From: Pyrenula massariospora
Lineage: Eukaryota; Ascomycota; Eurotiomycetes; Pyrenulales; Pyrenulaceae
DNA length: 64,000 nt
Assembly: GCA_021030905.1 (NCBI GenBank)
Contig: JAGFMI010000006.1
Span: forward strand, 930,001 to 994,000
Direction of reading: 5' to 3'
Shown: positions 34,598-46,133 of the stretch, one piece after another
How the letters are laid out: each line of letters starts with the position of its first letter
Numbering within the stretch: the stretch's first letter is position 1
The notes under the pieces: generated by a model
The model's database searches: none
What the model was told of the DNA's origin: nothing
Seen by the model: only the letters and a program-made list of their open reading frames with translations
Made by a program: the position numbers and the translations under genes

Positions 34598-35875
34598 ATT
34601 CTCTGATCCAAAAGTGGAAACGTTTTGCGGCATATTTACTGCTCTTGAGATCGGGAAAGAAAATTTGCACGCGTCATTAAGCCGTCTCAAGGCAAGAGAG
34701 AGAGATGCCTGGGAGATCGCGGCGTTGCTTGTCTTGTTCGAAGGGTGGGGTTGATTGCAGAAGCCTTGCGGGCCAGAGTGTTGCATTGCTGTGACGCAGC
34801 TTGGATGACAGCGCTCCAAATCGAGGACTTTTGAAGAATGGCGCATCTTCAGAGCTCAGAAGTGGCCAACAGGTGTTGAGCTAAGTCGGCGCTGGACTAC
34901 CATAGAGCGAAAGTGCTCTTCGCTAAGAATGTCCACGACAGATTCGGCGCAGAGCTGTTCGAGGGATCACTCGGTGGCGTCTTGGCGTAGTATAGAAGAC
35001 ATAGCTCAACGCTTCGGGATCAACGGATCAATGCTCTACGGTGGATGCTTAGTTTCCGTTTCAGCGGGCTCGCCGTTCTCCATCATGCTGCCCACAGAAA
35101 TCGTGACGAAGTGAAGCCAAAAAGGTGGCAGACCAATGGCAGAGAAGAGATAGGCGCTGAGCGGCTCTGCAGCATCCACCAGACGCCAGGAGGGTGGGTG
35201 CGACGGTTGCTCCCAAGCCAATGACGATGCTTGCCGGCCTCCAACGCTCAAACCAAGCTCCCCCTTGCTCTTCTGGTTGATGTGCTTCAATTCGCCGGCG
35301 TGCCTCGGTGGGAGCCTTGACCTCGTCCGCTACTAGACTTGGAGCTTGGATTCTGACCTTTCTTGCTTTCGGTGGCTTTAGAATCTTTAGTGGCCTGGGA
35401 ATCCGCACGGAAAATCCTCCCGCACTGCTGCAGCTCCTCCCCTGTCCCCTGGTCTGCAGTGACCCGAACATAACCATCTCATCGTGACCACGACCCTAGC
35501 TTTCTTGACTGACCTGCCCCTCATTTGACCCAGTCGGCTCACGCGTCCCTCTATCTCCCTTAGCCTTCCAAGAGCTAGTCCTACGGCAAGCAGTTGATGA
35601 CAGTGCGAACCCCAACGCCGTCCGCGACCAAGGTGGGCGGTCTTGCATTGTTGCTTGAGCTTCTGGGTTCGAGCACTAACACACGAGACTGCTCTTATCA
35701 CTCGACCTATCCTGCCTGAAGGCCTTGGTGGTTTTACGCGATCAGCTTCTCCAGCTTTCCCCTTCGTCCGACTTCCCGCCCCAATTAGAAACCCACATCT
35801 TCCCTTCAAAATCACTGCGATTTTTTTAGAGAATAAAGATTTCACCATTCTTGACAATACACTCGCTCGTCAACG
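34598..35875. other. Intergenic, 1.3 kb upstream of the next plus-strand gene
   Basis: Several short frames on both strands (for example 34929-35114 plus and 35061-35857 minus) have no recognisable domains and irregular composition. The last ~150 bp before 35876 is pyrimidine-rich and then AT-rich, as expected for a fungal promoter and leader. No gene is called. Confidence 0.45.
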
Positions 35876-38094
35876 ATGACGGCAGTCGCGCGATCACCAA
35901 TGGTTTCTCCTCGAGTTCCAATGTCGTCCTACTCCTCTCCCTTCTCTGAGACGGCGGCCTCACCACGCTTTCAGAATAGTCCTTTGAGGAGGTCACTTAC
36001 GTGAGTCCGCCGCTCTCTGAGCTCATCATGGACATGCTGACCACAATCAGGAGCTCAGATGCCGAGAAGGCAACACGTTTGGCAGCACCGGCCAGCGGCA
36101 CTCCAACGTCCGCTCACAGTGGGTTTGAACCTTCCCCTATAGCCCCTTCCTCGAACGGAACCGATTTTACGGATCTGGAGGAACCGGCGCACGACGCGGA
36201 AAGTGTACATAACAAAACTGAAAGCCCTGGTGGAAAGAGCGGTACTTCGTCACAGCCTGAATTAGCAGTACGTCCCTGCAGCCCAGCAAGCTGTTCTCGC
36301 TCACAAATTGTTAGCTCAATACTCAAGCAACGCCCCTACCTTCGAAACCTCGCTCAGATGAAGATGAACCTCCTCTATCGGTCATACACGCGCCTTCAGG
36401 ATTCACCCAATTTGTAATGCCTCGTTGCCCCTATCAATTGTCTCGCTTACAAAATTAGGTTTCTCCTCCATCTGACGAATCTGAGAGAGCGCCGAGTAGG
36501 CCGGTCCCTTCTCCTTCACCTCAGTCAGATGTGACTGTGAAGTCGCCTCAAGATACCAAGAATCCAGACAAAACATCTATGGAGACCCCGGTGTCACCAC
36601 CGAATTTAGAAACTTCACTTGCCCCGCTGAAAGACTGGTCAGAGCGCGCTACGCCGAGGGCACAGACTCGGCAAGATTTTGAGGCATTTGACAAGCAGCG
36701 ACCGCACTCGAGTCTTGCAAGTGAGTTGACAATCTTCATCGTTACTTTGATCACCTTCTCACTCACTGTTAGACATTCCCGAAGGCGAAGATGCAGAGAG
36801 GAACATAGCTGGGGACCCAGTCGGCCGCTTTCAGGACACCGAGGAAGAGATCCAAGCTTTGAAAACTGCTCTTGCAGAATGTTGGACGCTCTGCAACACA
36901 CTCGCGAGCTTGAGCTATATCCATCGGGAGCGGCTCTTCAACTTTTCAGGGAAGGGTGACATGCAAGAACAGGCCTGGAAATCTTGCTGGAGGCTGTGCC
37001 AAAAGTTGTACGAGAGTCGGGATGATGACACTACTTCCCATGTTCGCCCCACTCTAGACCTTTGCCGAGATTTTTGTCAGGCGCTGTTCGACGTTCGAGT
37101 TCGCGAGAACGATGTTGCAGATTCTGTCTTGCGCGTAAGCTTCGAGCTCAACAATCACCTGTACAATACTCATGACCGAAGTCTACCCGAAGCATTTAGA
37201 GAGCGGACCTTGGATTTCTATATCACTCTATGCCACAGATTGATGAAGCAAAAGACCGACGCTGTCGAAACAGATTCGCTGTTGAAAGCTTGCTGGGCTT
37301 TGGCGGAGATGCTTTTCAGCCTTCGACAGAATAAAAGAGAGGGAAAGAAGGCCGATGAGGAATTGTTGGGTTCTGCTGTACAGGCTTGCTGGGAGCTCTG
37401 TGACTTGTTCCGGGAAGGATGGACGCAGATACGACCGGATCGAGGCACTCCTCGCCCAAGTCAAACTACCTTCACCCAGGACTTCCTACAAGCCAAACGC
37501 AGTGGCTTCCCTGCAAGAGACGACCATGTTGTTTATCGAGGCTTTCCAGAAACGCCAACGACAATCTTTGAAGATACTATCAATACATCTCCAGACGAAG
37601 CGCCAGGTCCAAACATTCTTGTCTTAGGGTCCAGCAATCCGGCGACAGCCAAGAAGTGGTCTTCTGCTTCGTCCACCATGTCTGCTTCGACGCGCTCATC
37701 CATGTCTTCAGCTCACACAGTCACCACGCCTGCAGAAGACCCGAACCTGACCTTGCTCAAGCTACTTTTTGTCAAGGCTGCTATGAACGGAGGCTACGAT
37801 AGAGGCGGTCAACAGAATCTACAAACATTCGTGAAAACCTTGCACCCAAACGCGTTTGGAAGACAGAACTGGCAAGTCTCTCTACTTGAGAACTTCAAAA
37901 AGGTTGTCATAGCTGACCCAGCCTTTCGAAATGTGGGGCCGCCTATGCAAGCAAAGGCGGTAGACGTTGCTCAGGCAGTCGAAGCCATGGCCCGAAGCGG
38001 CTACTATACGTGGCTTGGGGATCTCTTTCATCTCGTATTTGGGTTCAAAACTGAAATGGCCCCTCAAAAATCAAAGGTCGGGATTCAAACGTGA
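35876..38094 (+). CDS. Fungal conserved protein of unknown function, helical Cys/Trp-repeat C-terminal domain
   Basis: Five exons are read: 35876-36000, 36051-36267, 36315-36413, 36459-36720 and 36773-38094 (674 residues); introns are 50, 47, 45 and 52 nt. The N-terminal ~240 residues are Ser/Pro-rich and probably disordered (MTAVARSPMVSPRVP at the start). From about residue 255 the protein is helical, with a recurring pattern of aromatic, Cys and Leu residues: ALAECWTLCNTLASL, KSCWRLCQKLYES, LDLCRDFCQALFD, LKACWALAEMLFSL and VQACWELCDLF. These look like degenerate repeats of one helical hairpin. A Ser-rich linker and a further conserved C-terminal block (LLKLLFVKAAMNGGYDRGG) follow. It resembles widespread Pezizomycotina proteins annotated only as domains of unknown function (possibly DUF7624). 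No enzymatic motif is seen. It ends 85 bp from the nitrilase 3' end. Confidence 0.82.
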
Positions 38095-38179
38095 AAGAAG
38101 GACTGTGGACAGATCCTTGTCATATTTCACACCAACGAGCTGGCTCCTGCATGGTCTTGTTTTGCAAGTTAACCAACAT

Positions 38180-39261
38180 CTACGGTGGCGGGTCCAGATC
38201 GAGACCTTGAACCTCAAGTTTGAAGGCATCGTTCCGTGAGTATGAGCCTGCAACATCAAGGTCAAGACGCCCGCGCTCACAATCTTCTAGGTCGATGGTA
38301 GCAGACATGAGGTCATCCTCCTCCTCCCACACTGGCCCTTTTAACACATTTCCAAACGGGTCAACCACGCTCGAGCCTCCGCGACATACAAACTCTTCAC
38401 CATCGAAATTATCGTTGCCTTTGTGTATCCAATGTGGAAGATTCTTGCGGCGCACGCACTGATTCGAACTGAGTACGAAAGTCCGCCCTTCGCAGGCGAT
38501 GGTCCTCATCAATGAAAGCCATGTATCTCTGGCATCTGCAGTTGGTGCGAGATACAAATTCACATTTTGGGAGTAAAGACTTTGTCTCAGAAGCGGCATG
38601 TAATTTTCCCAGCATACAGCGGCTGCAAGTATTATCTTCACACCTTTGATTTCGGTACGAACCGCTCTCAGTGTAGAAGGTGAACCCTGGCCCCATATTA
38701 AACGCTCGGACCCTGTCTGGTACGGTATTAGAAATTCGAAGACGAAATTTCGAAAACATTTGACAAGCTTACCGGCATAACTTTTCGTCGCTTGCCCAAG
38801 ATCCCCTTGGTGGGGTGGATGTACACTACTGCACAGTATAATGTACCACCCGACCGCTCAACCAGTCCCGTGACGATGAAGACATTTGTCTCTCTTGCGA
38901 CACTCTCTAGAAATTCCCGCGTTCCGTCTCCTCGCAGACTGTATGCTCCATTTTCATCCTTGGATTTTTGCAATCGTTTCTCGACCCAGACATCTCCCGC
39001 CCCAGTCGGAGTGTCTCCAAGATCGACGGAGTTCTTCCAATATTCCAAAAATTGGTCACGGCCTCCCTCGTCGCGTGCTCCGACCTTTGCCCCAAACGAG
39101 CATTCCCGTGGATATCCTCCAATGTATGCTTCTGGGAAGAGCACGAGATCTATGCCTTGCTGCGCAGCTTTTTTGGTGGTGACTTCTAGAGCATTAAGAG
39201 TCTCCGAGAGAGACGAGAGAGTATGGCTTTGAGAAACCCCGACCTTTATCTCTTGAGGCAT
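38180..39261 (-). CDS. Nitrilase family hydrolase
   Basis: Exons are 39261-38773 and 38716-38180 (341 residues), with a 56-nt intron joining KRRKVMP to [12 protein letters not shown]. The catalytic triad of the nitrilase superfamily is complete: Glu44 in [14 protein letters not shown], Lys160 in KRRKVMP and Cys198 in [12 protein letters not shown]. The [10 protein letters not shown] and CWENYMPL forms are those of true nitrilases, which hydrolyse nitriles to carboxylic acids and ammonia, rather than of amidases. The natural substrate is unknown; fungal enzymes of this group act on arylaceto- or aliphatic nitriles or on cyanide-derived compounds. Length is typical. No targeting signal is seen, so it is probably cytosolic. 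Confidence 0.94.
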
Positions 39262-40250
39262 TGTAGATGCTAAAAAACCATCTGTGGTTTCGGTAGGGAC
39301 GTCTTGGCAATCTGCAAAGCCTTGTCAAAGAAAACGACCTCTTCCCAATGAATTGACATTGGACGTCGTGGGATTGGGGTGATCAAATTTGTCATTGACG
39401 CACCTCTACCCCACCTACCTTAGTGGGCAAAGCAATGAATGTTGCATCTGTCACCCTGTATTTAACCTGCTACAAGAAAGGATTCCAAGAGGCTATGATT
39501 TTCAATATTTTATCACTCTCCTTCAAGGTACTACACCATGATTAGAGATGGGCTCTGAGAATGTTTAGCTGCTCGCGGCAGAATAATCGAGAAACTCCGG
39601 GTTGGAGGAGACTTGACTGCCAAATACTGCGTCCTCGCGTGAAGAATTGATCAAGAGGCAGACCCTGCACGCTTAAAAAAACATGTCCCTTCCATTTTCT
39701 TACATTAAATTTCCTCTTTGGAATCAATGTGTTGTCTGATCTTTCGTCCCGCTGAACTTCTCATCGCTTATCCAATCCGCCAACCCTCGTCAGTGGAATA
39801 GGCACTTCATTAGCATGGTTGGCACGCTTGGCTCACCATGGGTCCCTTCCAATACCATGACTGCATTTCCCTAACTTGCTCGGCATGCATACTTTCGCCA
39901 TTAATCGTATCTTGACGTTCCCTCTGATCCGCAGATAGATGCCATGAAAATACCAGAATCGATCGGGAAGGTGGTGATCATATGTAAGAACTCCTACTCA
40001 CCCCTCCCACAACTGCTTCCGATGACTTTGGTTACCGCTAGTCATCTTCACCCAATAGTCTTCAAGTTCTGCGATCAAGCTTCGACAATGCAGCCCACCA
40101 TTGATGCTACCTGCCTTTTCAGATGGCTGTTCAAATGATCTTCTCAAATGGCCCTTCAAGATATATATCTCGTGTCCTTTGCTGGTAGCTATGGATGCTT
40201 CCGGTACCTTGTTCAGCTGTGTCGGTTCGTCAGATAACTGACTGTGTAAA
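39262..40250. other. Intergenic, divergent promoters of nitrilase and carboxypeptidase genes
   Basis: About 1 kb without a supported gene. It includes a TATA-like ATATATAT stretch near 40162, about 90 bp upstream of the carboxypeptidase ATG. Confidence 0.5.
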
Positions 40251-41658
40251 ATGAGATCTCTACTTATTATTTACGTCGTATTGCGGCTAGCCACTAGTGT
40301 AGCAGCTACTACTACATCAAATACCGTCAGCTACGACAACTACAAGGTTTTCCGCGTACGAACGCAAGGCCAACGGAAGTCATTGCTCGAGAAACTCGTA
40401 TCTTTATCCGTCGATCAATGGAACGACGACACCTCCAGGCACATCGATATCGTCATTTCTCCGGACCGGCTCAATGCGTTCAACGCGCTGAATGTTGAAT
40501 ATGATACTCTGCATGAGGATCTAGGAGCCTCTATTACTGCAGAATCTGCGAAATCGTCTGTCTGGAGGAGACAAGCCAACGAGTCCACCTGGTTCGACAG
40601 CTATCACTCTTACGCGGATCACCAGCAGTATTGGAGAGACCTGCAGGCTGCCTTTCCCAACAATTCCGAGTCTATTTCTTCGGGAACGTCGTTCGAGGGC
40701 AGGGATATTTTTGGTCTTCATCTCTGGGGTGCAGGCGGGCCAGGAAAACCTGCAGTGCTGTGGCATGGCACGGTACACGCAAGAGAGTGGATCACCACCA
40801 TGGTCAGTCTCAAGAAGAGAGCAGATTAGGCGCTAATCTAACCGAAATGACACTTTAGGTTGTTGAATACCTCACCACAAATCTCATCGACACTTATGCT
40901 AGCGACAATTTAACACGAACTCTCCTCGACAAATACGACTTCTATGTTCTGCCCATCGTGAACCCGGATGGTACGTTGCTTATTGCTGGACTAGGGCTGT
41001 AATTTCTAAAGCCACTTTAGGCTTCGTGTACACTCAGACGACCGACCGTTTATGGCGAAAGAATCGCCAACCCCCGCCCTCGTCAAAGGCGAATGGAAGC
41101 TGCTTTGGCCGTGACATCAATCGTAATTGGCCCTACAAGTGGGATGGCAACCCACAAGGGGCCTCAGATGACCCTTGTGACGAGACGTATCATGGTGAAG
41201 CCCCCTCGGACAGCCCAGAGAATCAGGGTCTGGTCAAGCTGGTAGACGAGTTGCGAGACGCGAACGGGATCAAATTATATATCGACTGGCACAGCTACGG
41301 GCAATTGATAGAGCATCCGTTTGGATACAGCTGTACTCTTGTTCCCGACAAGGTAGGGCAAATGTCCAAACTAGCGACGCTGACCAGCAATGCCATTCGT
41401 GATGTTGAACGGACAACCTTCATATTTGGTCCGGCCTGCAGTATCCTGTATCCAACCGAGGGTGGCAGTCGAGACCATGTGTATGTGGTAGGGGAGGCAG
41501 ACTGGAGCTATACGATCGAGCTTAGAGATACCGGCGACAATGGATTCATACTTCCGCCAGAGCAAATCAGGGGCAGTGGCGAAGAGCAGTGGCAAGGTAT
41601 GCGAGTGATGTTGAGTCTGCTAGACGAGGTGTTTTTCGACGGCCAGGGCCCAGCGTAA
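40251..41658 (+). CDS. Secreted zinc carboxypeptidase, M14A family
   Basis: Exons are 40251-40802, 40859-40970 and 41021-41658 (433 residues); introns are 56 and 50 nt. A signal peptide (MRSLLIIYVVLRLATSVAA) is followed by an activation propeptide of about 90 residues with the M14 pattern YKVFRVRTQGQRK and DIVISPDRLNAFNAL. The catalytic domain holds the zinc ligands His176 and Glu179 (HGTVHAREWITTM) and His312 (YIDWHSYGQLI). It also holds the substrate-binding GRDINRNWPYKW and the catalytic base Glu388 (YTIELRDTG). It should remove C-terminal residues from peptides outside the cell after propeptide cleavage, probably preferring hydrophobic residues like carboxypeptidase A. Length matches secreted fungal M14A enzymes. 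Confidence 0.94.
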
Positions 41659-42551
41659 GGCATCAAAAAGCCCCCAATGATTATGATAAGCACATTTCGT
41701 GGCACACAAACGGTCAACTCAATTCTTATTCTCCATGGTTTTCGTCTTACCCCGCGCCTTTCCCTCGACTAGGGTTCTGAGGGGGGACATTGGAGAAGAT
41801 CGGAGGATTACTGCCTGTCTATAGGTTACCGTATAGTGGAGCCCGGAGCCTGGACACATTTCGTCGAGGCTCGGGCATTTAGAAAAGCTTACCTCTAGTT
41901 CAGCGGTCGAGGCCTGGAGCAGCCTCTTTCTGCAGTAGCGTCCAGCCTCATTTGCACAATGGACCGGAAGGGCGACCTCGGTGACTGGTCCCCGAATCCT
42001 TCCTCTCTCTCTCGGCCCACTCCTCCGCGCCCTGGCACTTCCATAATCTTTTATGACTCAAGAAACAAGACTGTAGAGACTGACAGCCCCAAATCCATAG
42101 CGCCTATTCATATCCAGTCCTTACAGTGGGTTATGTTCTAAGCCACGTGTTGGCCTCGCATGCCCGGCATGGCGAAATGCGCTTAGGAACGATGATTTAC
42201 ACCCGCTTAATGCGTCTGAAACTAAGCATCGTCCACGACCACTAACTACAGAACGCCCTTTAGGCTTTCTCCGGTCCAAAATAAACCTCAAAGCCCGCGG
42301 ATCCTCCTCCCGATCGCCATCTCGTGCCTGCTTTTCTCCGCTTTCCTAATGCAATACCCTAGACATGCTTTTGGAGAAAGATCTATATACAGCTGGTTGT
42401 ACCGGCCGCCACACTTTGTAGCTGCCAAATCGACCTCCTGCGAAATTGGTACGTATCTGTAGGAACTACTGGGATACAGAAACAATTGAGAAGAAATATC
42501 GTATGAGATGCCGCTGAGAAGCGTAGAACTTAGTCACAACCGATTCTGGAA
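41659..42551. other. Intergenic, 0.9 kb
   Basis: Spacer between the carboxypeptidase 3' end and the start of the Zn2Cys6 factor. No gene or repeat was recognised. Confidence 0.5.
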
Positions 42552-43879
42552 ATGCACTTATACACTAAAAAACCGCATCGAAAGGTTAAGACTGGATGCA
42601 CATCATGCAAGAGGAGGAAGATAAAGGCAAGTCATGTCTTGAGATGTGCACCTGACAGTCTCCAGTATAGATCTTAAAGGACAAAGGCTGACCAAGGTTT
42701 TAGTGCGATGAAGCCCGACCAAATTGTTCTCGATGCGTTAGATATCAGACGCAATGTCATTACCCAGACATGAACTCGACCAGGGCCGTTGAGGATCCCA
42801 AACCTGAAAATAATCTTCGAGAGCTCAACCCTCATACAACATCGCTCAACATGCGAGATTTGATCTTGCTCCAGACGTGGACCACCGAGGCTTACCTGGC
42901 GTTCGGAGACCGGCCTGGAGACGAGCGGATATGGCAAGTCGACATTGTGCAGCTGGCGTATGATGCTCCGTTCTTGATGCGCGGTATTCTAGCCGTGTCA
43001 GCTTTGTACATGGCTAAATTCCGCCCTGAGCGGCAGAGCGAACATGTGCGCGAGGCGGTCAATCATCAGACTATGGCCCTTCCCGCATATCGCCACGCCT
43101 TGAAAGAGATAACAGAACACAACTGCCATGCGCTGCTCGCATTCGCCGGGTTGACGACCGTATACGCATTTCAGGGAGCGGTTCGAGGGCGCAGCATTCT
43201 TCCCAGCGGCAAGGATGATAAAGACGATCCAATAGCGCCGCCGGAGTGGTTTCAATTGCATCGGGGCTTGAAGAATCTTCTCACAGGGCACATCACGCAT
43301 TGGCTGGTGAACGGGCCGATGAAGCATCAGTTGCGGTCCTACGATGGCTGGCAATTCAACTACAGTTTCAATCCGGACGATTACCGATTACTTCAATTTG
43401 CATCTTTCGTCGACTCCCCTGCGTCGAGAGACGTCATCAGTGAAGAAGAGGTTGAAGCATTGAAAACCTCGATCCAGCACATGCGCCAGAGCTTCGCCCT
43501 CTCCATGTCGCCACATACAGACATTGGCAACAAGTTTGCCACCTGGATGTGGGCGGAGAACGTCCCCTTTCCATATCTAAGGATGTTCGGACGCAGATCG
43601 CCTCATGCGCTTGTCCTGCTGGCGATTGCCTGCATTCTGCTTCACCGGGCGAGCCCAAAGTGTTGGTATCTTCAAGAGGCGCCGGAGCGCATTATGTCGG
43701 AAATTTATGACTGTGTGGGTAGGGAGTGGAGGCCGTGGATTGCATGGCCGATTAAGGAGATCGGGATGCTGAGGAAGGGGGGTGACGGGAAGGATATACT
43801 ACTGACGGGGGAGGAGTCAGTGGTAGAGTGCGAAGGGTTGGGTGAGATGGCCATGGCGGCCTGCAATCAGTACTCGTGA
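42552..43879 (+). CDS. Zn2Cys6 binuclear-cluster transcription factor
   Basis: Exons are 42552-42626 and 42704-43879 (416 residues). The N-terminal zinc cluster has six Cys at residues 16, 19, 26, 33, 36 and 43 (GCTSCKRRKIKCDEARPNC, then SRCVRYQTQCHYP), a CX2CX6CX6CX2CX6C pattern. The intron that splits the cluster begins GCAAGT and ends TTTTAG (77 nt). Only this GC donor keeps KIK-CDEARPNC in frame. The rest is the fungal-specific regulatory region, with LILLQTWTTEAYLAFGDRP, RGILAVSALYMAKFRP and ALLAFAGLTTVYAF, similar to factors of the Upc2/sterol-regulator-like group. It is predicted to be nuclear; targets are unknown. No functional partner is apparent next to it. Confidence 0.9.
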
Positions 43880-45366
43880 CGCTAAGTGTTCGGTATCTAT
43901 CCTATGCTAGAAAGCGGTTTACCGGCAAACAGGTAAGAGGCGCGGTTCTAGGGATCGTTCTATGAAGTGCAAAGGCGAAGATGGTACCATGGAAGACTCT
44001 CGACGTTGGTAGACGACATTTCCAGACAGCATATTTTCTCTTCGGGTCATGCAGCACCGCTACGTACTAGAGCTGACTTCCCAGCTTGGCAAGTAGTGCC
44101 GTTGCGCTGTGGCACAGTGAATCCGAGATAGAGGATTGAAGGATTCTTCCGCTGTGCGTTGAACCGAGAGCGTTGCAGCGTCCCGGTCCTATCATCGAAT
44201 CTCTATTTTCGTCCAAACCAATCAAGAAAATCTCAAACCCAATTATGTCCGTCCAAATCTGACGCATCCCATCGATGTCATTTGTGCTGGCAGATGGTTG
44301 GTTGATGCGCTAGACATGGACATGGCACGTGACCAATCCGCGGGCGTTCGATGTCCTACCGTTTCGAGCAAGTGTTCCGCGAAATAGGAGCGCAAACAGA
44401 GTTCCCGTATAGTCACTCTCAAACGTAAAGTTTCAAGCAGACGGTAAGCCTCAGCAATGCATCAGTCGTGCGGCGGTGTTACTCCTTTCGAGACTAAGGA
44501 TCAGCTCTCCAGGAGGCGGTGAGACGTTGCCGCTGGAGTCACGAGGGCATGCTGAAGCGTTCTAGATAGGAGATCAGAAGAGCGTTCACTATTCTATCCG
44601 TCGGGTACTTTGTCTCCAGCCGAGCCATGGGTTCTCACAGAACGTAATTTGAGCCCTTCCCAAGGTGGTCAATTGATGCCTTCAATAGTGTGTGTGTGTG
44701 TGAATGTCACTGCAGATGAAAGCATCCGCATTTCACAATGGCATGATAAGTACAAGGTTGCACGGGCTCGCTACCACTTTCGCCCCCTTCTCTGACCTGG
44801 GGAAGGAGCGCCGTTTGACCATTTGGGTACAGGAAATTGCGATCGTATTTAGATCGGAGCCGCCCAATCAGATTGTCGAGCCGGCTGAGGCTGATGAACT
44901 AGCGCAGGTACCGCGGCCTCGTTCGGGTCTGGCGTCGCACGCCTCGCCTCTTTGACGTCTAGCATGTCCCTCCACCAAGTCCTCTAAACCGCATACTTAT
45001 CCAAAGGTACGGGGAAATTGCATCGCATTGGCGTGATGGGACGCTCTGGCGCGGTTGCGCCGATGGGGAAGGGGGCAAACTGGCAGGCTCTGTCCCCCTT
45101 CATGGCGGCGTAAATACTCACGCCATCCCAAGATGCATGTCACACTCTTAGTTTCTTCCTTCTCCGTCTCGCCCGCCTCGTTCACTGCCTCGCGCTCGTA
45201 TCGTACGTTTAACTGCATCAGGAACCTATTTGGTTCAGTCGTTCGTTCACCGTCTGCGGACACCGTCGCTCATTCTTTTGGCTTATATCTACTCTCGTTT
45301 CGCGCGCGAACTCAGACCCGAGCCCCTTCGTGAATACCTACTTCAACCACAATTCATACATACACA
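43880..45366. other. Intergenic, long upstream region of the wall-protein gene, with GT repeat
   Basis: About 1.5 kb with no supported gene. A (GT)n microsatellite of 15 nt lies at 44688-44702. The last 200 bp before 45367 is pyrimidine-rich, typical of the leader of a highly expressed fungal gene. Confidence 0.5.
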
Positions 45367-46133
45367 ATGCGCTTCTCAATCCTCGCTACCATCTCCGCCC
45401 TCGCGGCCGTGGCCATCGCCCAGGGAACCCCCCAGGCCGACACCTCGAAGCCCCCGAACCCAGCTCTGAACGTCGTCAACCCAGCAAAGGGCGCCCAAAT
45501 CCCCATCGGCTCAACCTTCCAAATCACCTGGACTGGCTCGACACCCGGTAACCCAAACCCCCCCTCCCCCCTCACTATTCCTTCACTGGGCACTAACACG
45601 CACCACCAGGAACCATCTCCCTCGTCCTCCTCTCCGGCTGCCCCAGCAACTGCGTCAGCAACACCACCATCGCCTCCGGCCTGGCCAACACCGGCTCCTA
45701 CGCCTGGCCCGTCTCCAACTCGCTCGCCGCCGACCCCTCGACGTACGGCATCATCCTCATCGACGACACCAACCGCGCCTCCTACCAGTACTCGGGCAAC
45801 TTTGGCCTCACGGGGACCGGCTCGCCCGCGGGGATCTCGGGGGGCGTGGGCAGCAACGCGACCAGCACGGCGACGGTGGTTTTGGCTTCGTCGAGCGCGA
45901 CGGGGACGGGGAATGTTAGTATTCCGGTGCTGACGCCGACAAATAGCATGACCGTGCCGACGAGTCTGCAGAGCACCATCACTGGCAACGGGCCAACAAC
46001 CGTCGCGGCGGCGACGACGACGAGCTCGGGTTCGGGGTCTTCGTCGACGGCGAATGCGGCGGTGCCGTTCGCGAATGCGAAGAATGTGGGGGCTTTGGCG
46101 GTTGCTGGGTTTGCTGCTGTGCTGGCTTTCTAG
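45367..46133 (+). CDS. GPI-anchored Ser/Thr-rich cell wall protein with Kre9/Knh1-like domain
   Basis: Exons are 45367-45547 and 45610-46133 (234 residues), with a 62-nt intron; the join gives TWTGSTPGTISLVLLSGC. A signal peptide (MRFSILATISALAAVAIAQG) leads into the N-terminal domain: NPALNVVNPAKGAQIPIGS, then SGCPSNCVSNTTIASGLANT and YGIILIDDTNRASYQYSGNF. This is the yeast cell wall synthesis Kre9/Knh1-like pattern. The second half is Ser/Thr-rich and likely O-glycosylated. The C-terminus ends in a hydrophobic tail (NVGALAVAGFAAVLAF) after small residues, as expected for GPI attachment. It should reside on the plasma membrane or in the wall and may support beta-1,6-glucan or wall structure; exact function is unknown. 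Confidence 0.9.

Noticed and set aside
35036-35857. Overlapping minus-strand frames upstream of the 674-residue gene
   Set aside because: No domains, mixed frames, Arg/Gly/Ala-rich composition; more likely promoter and leader sequence.
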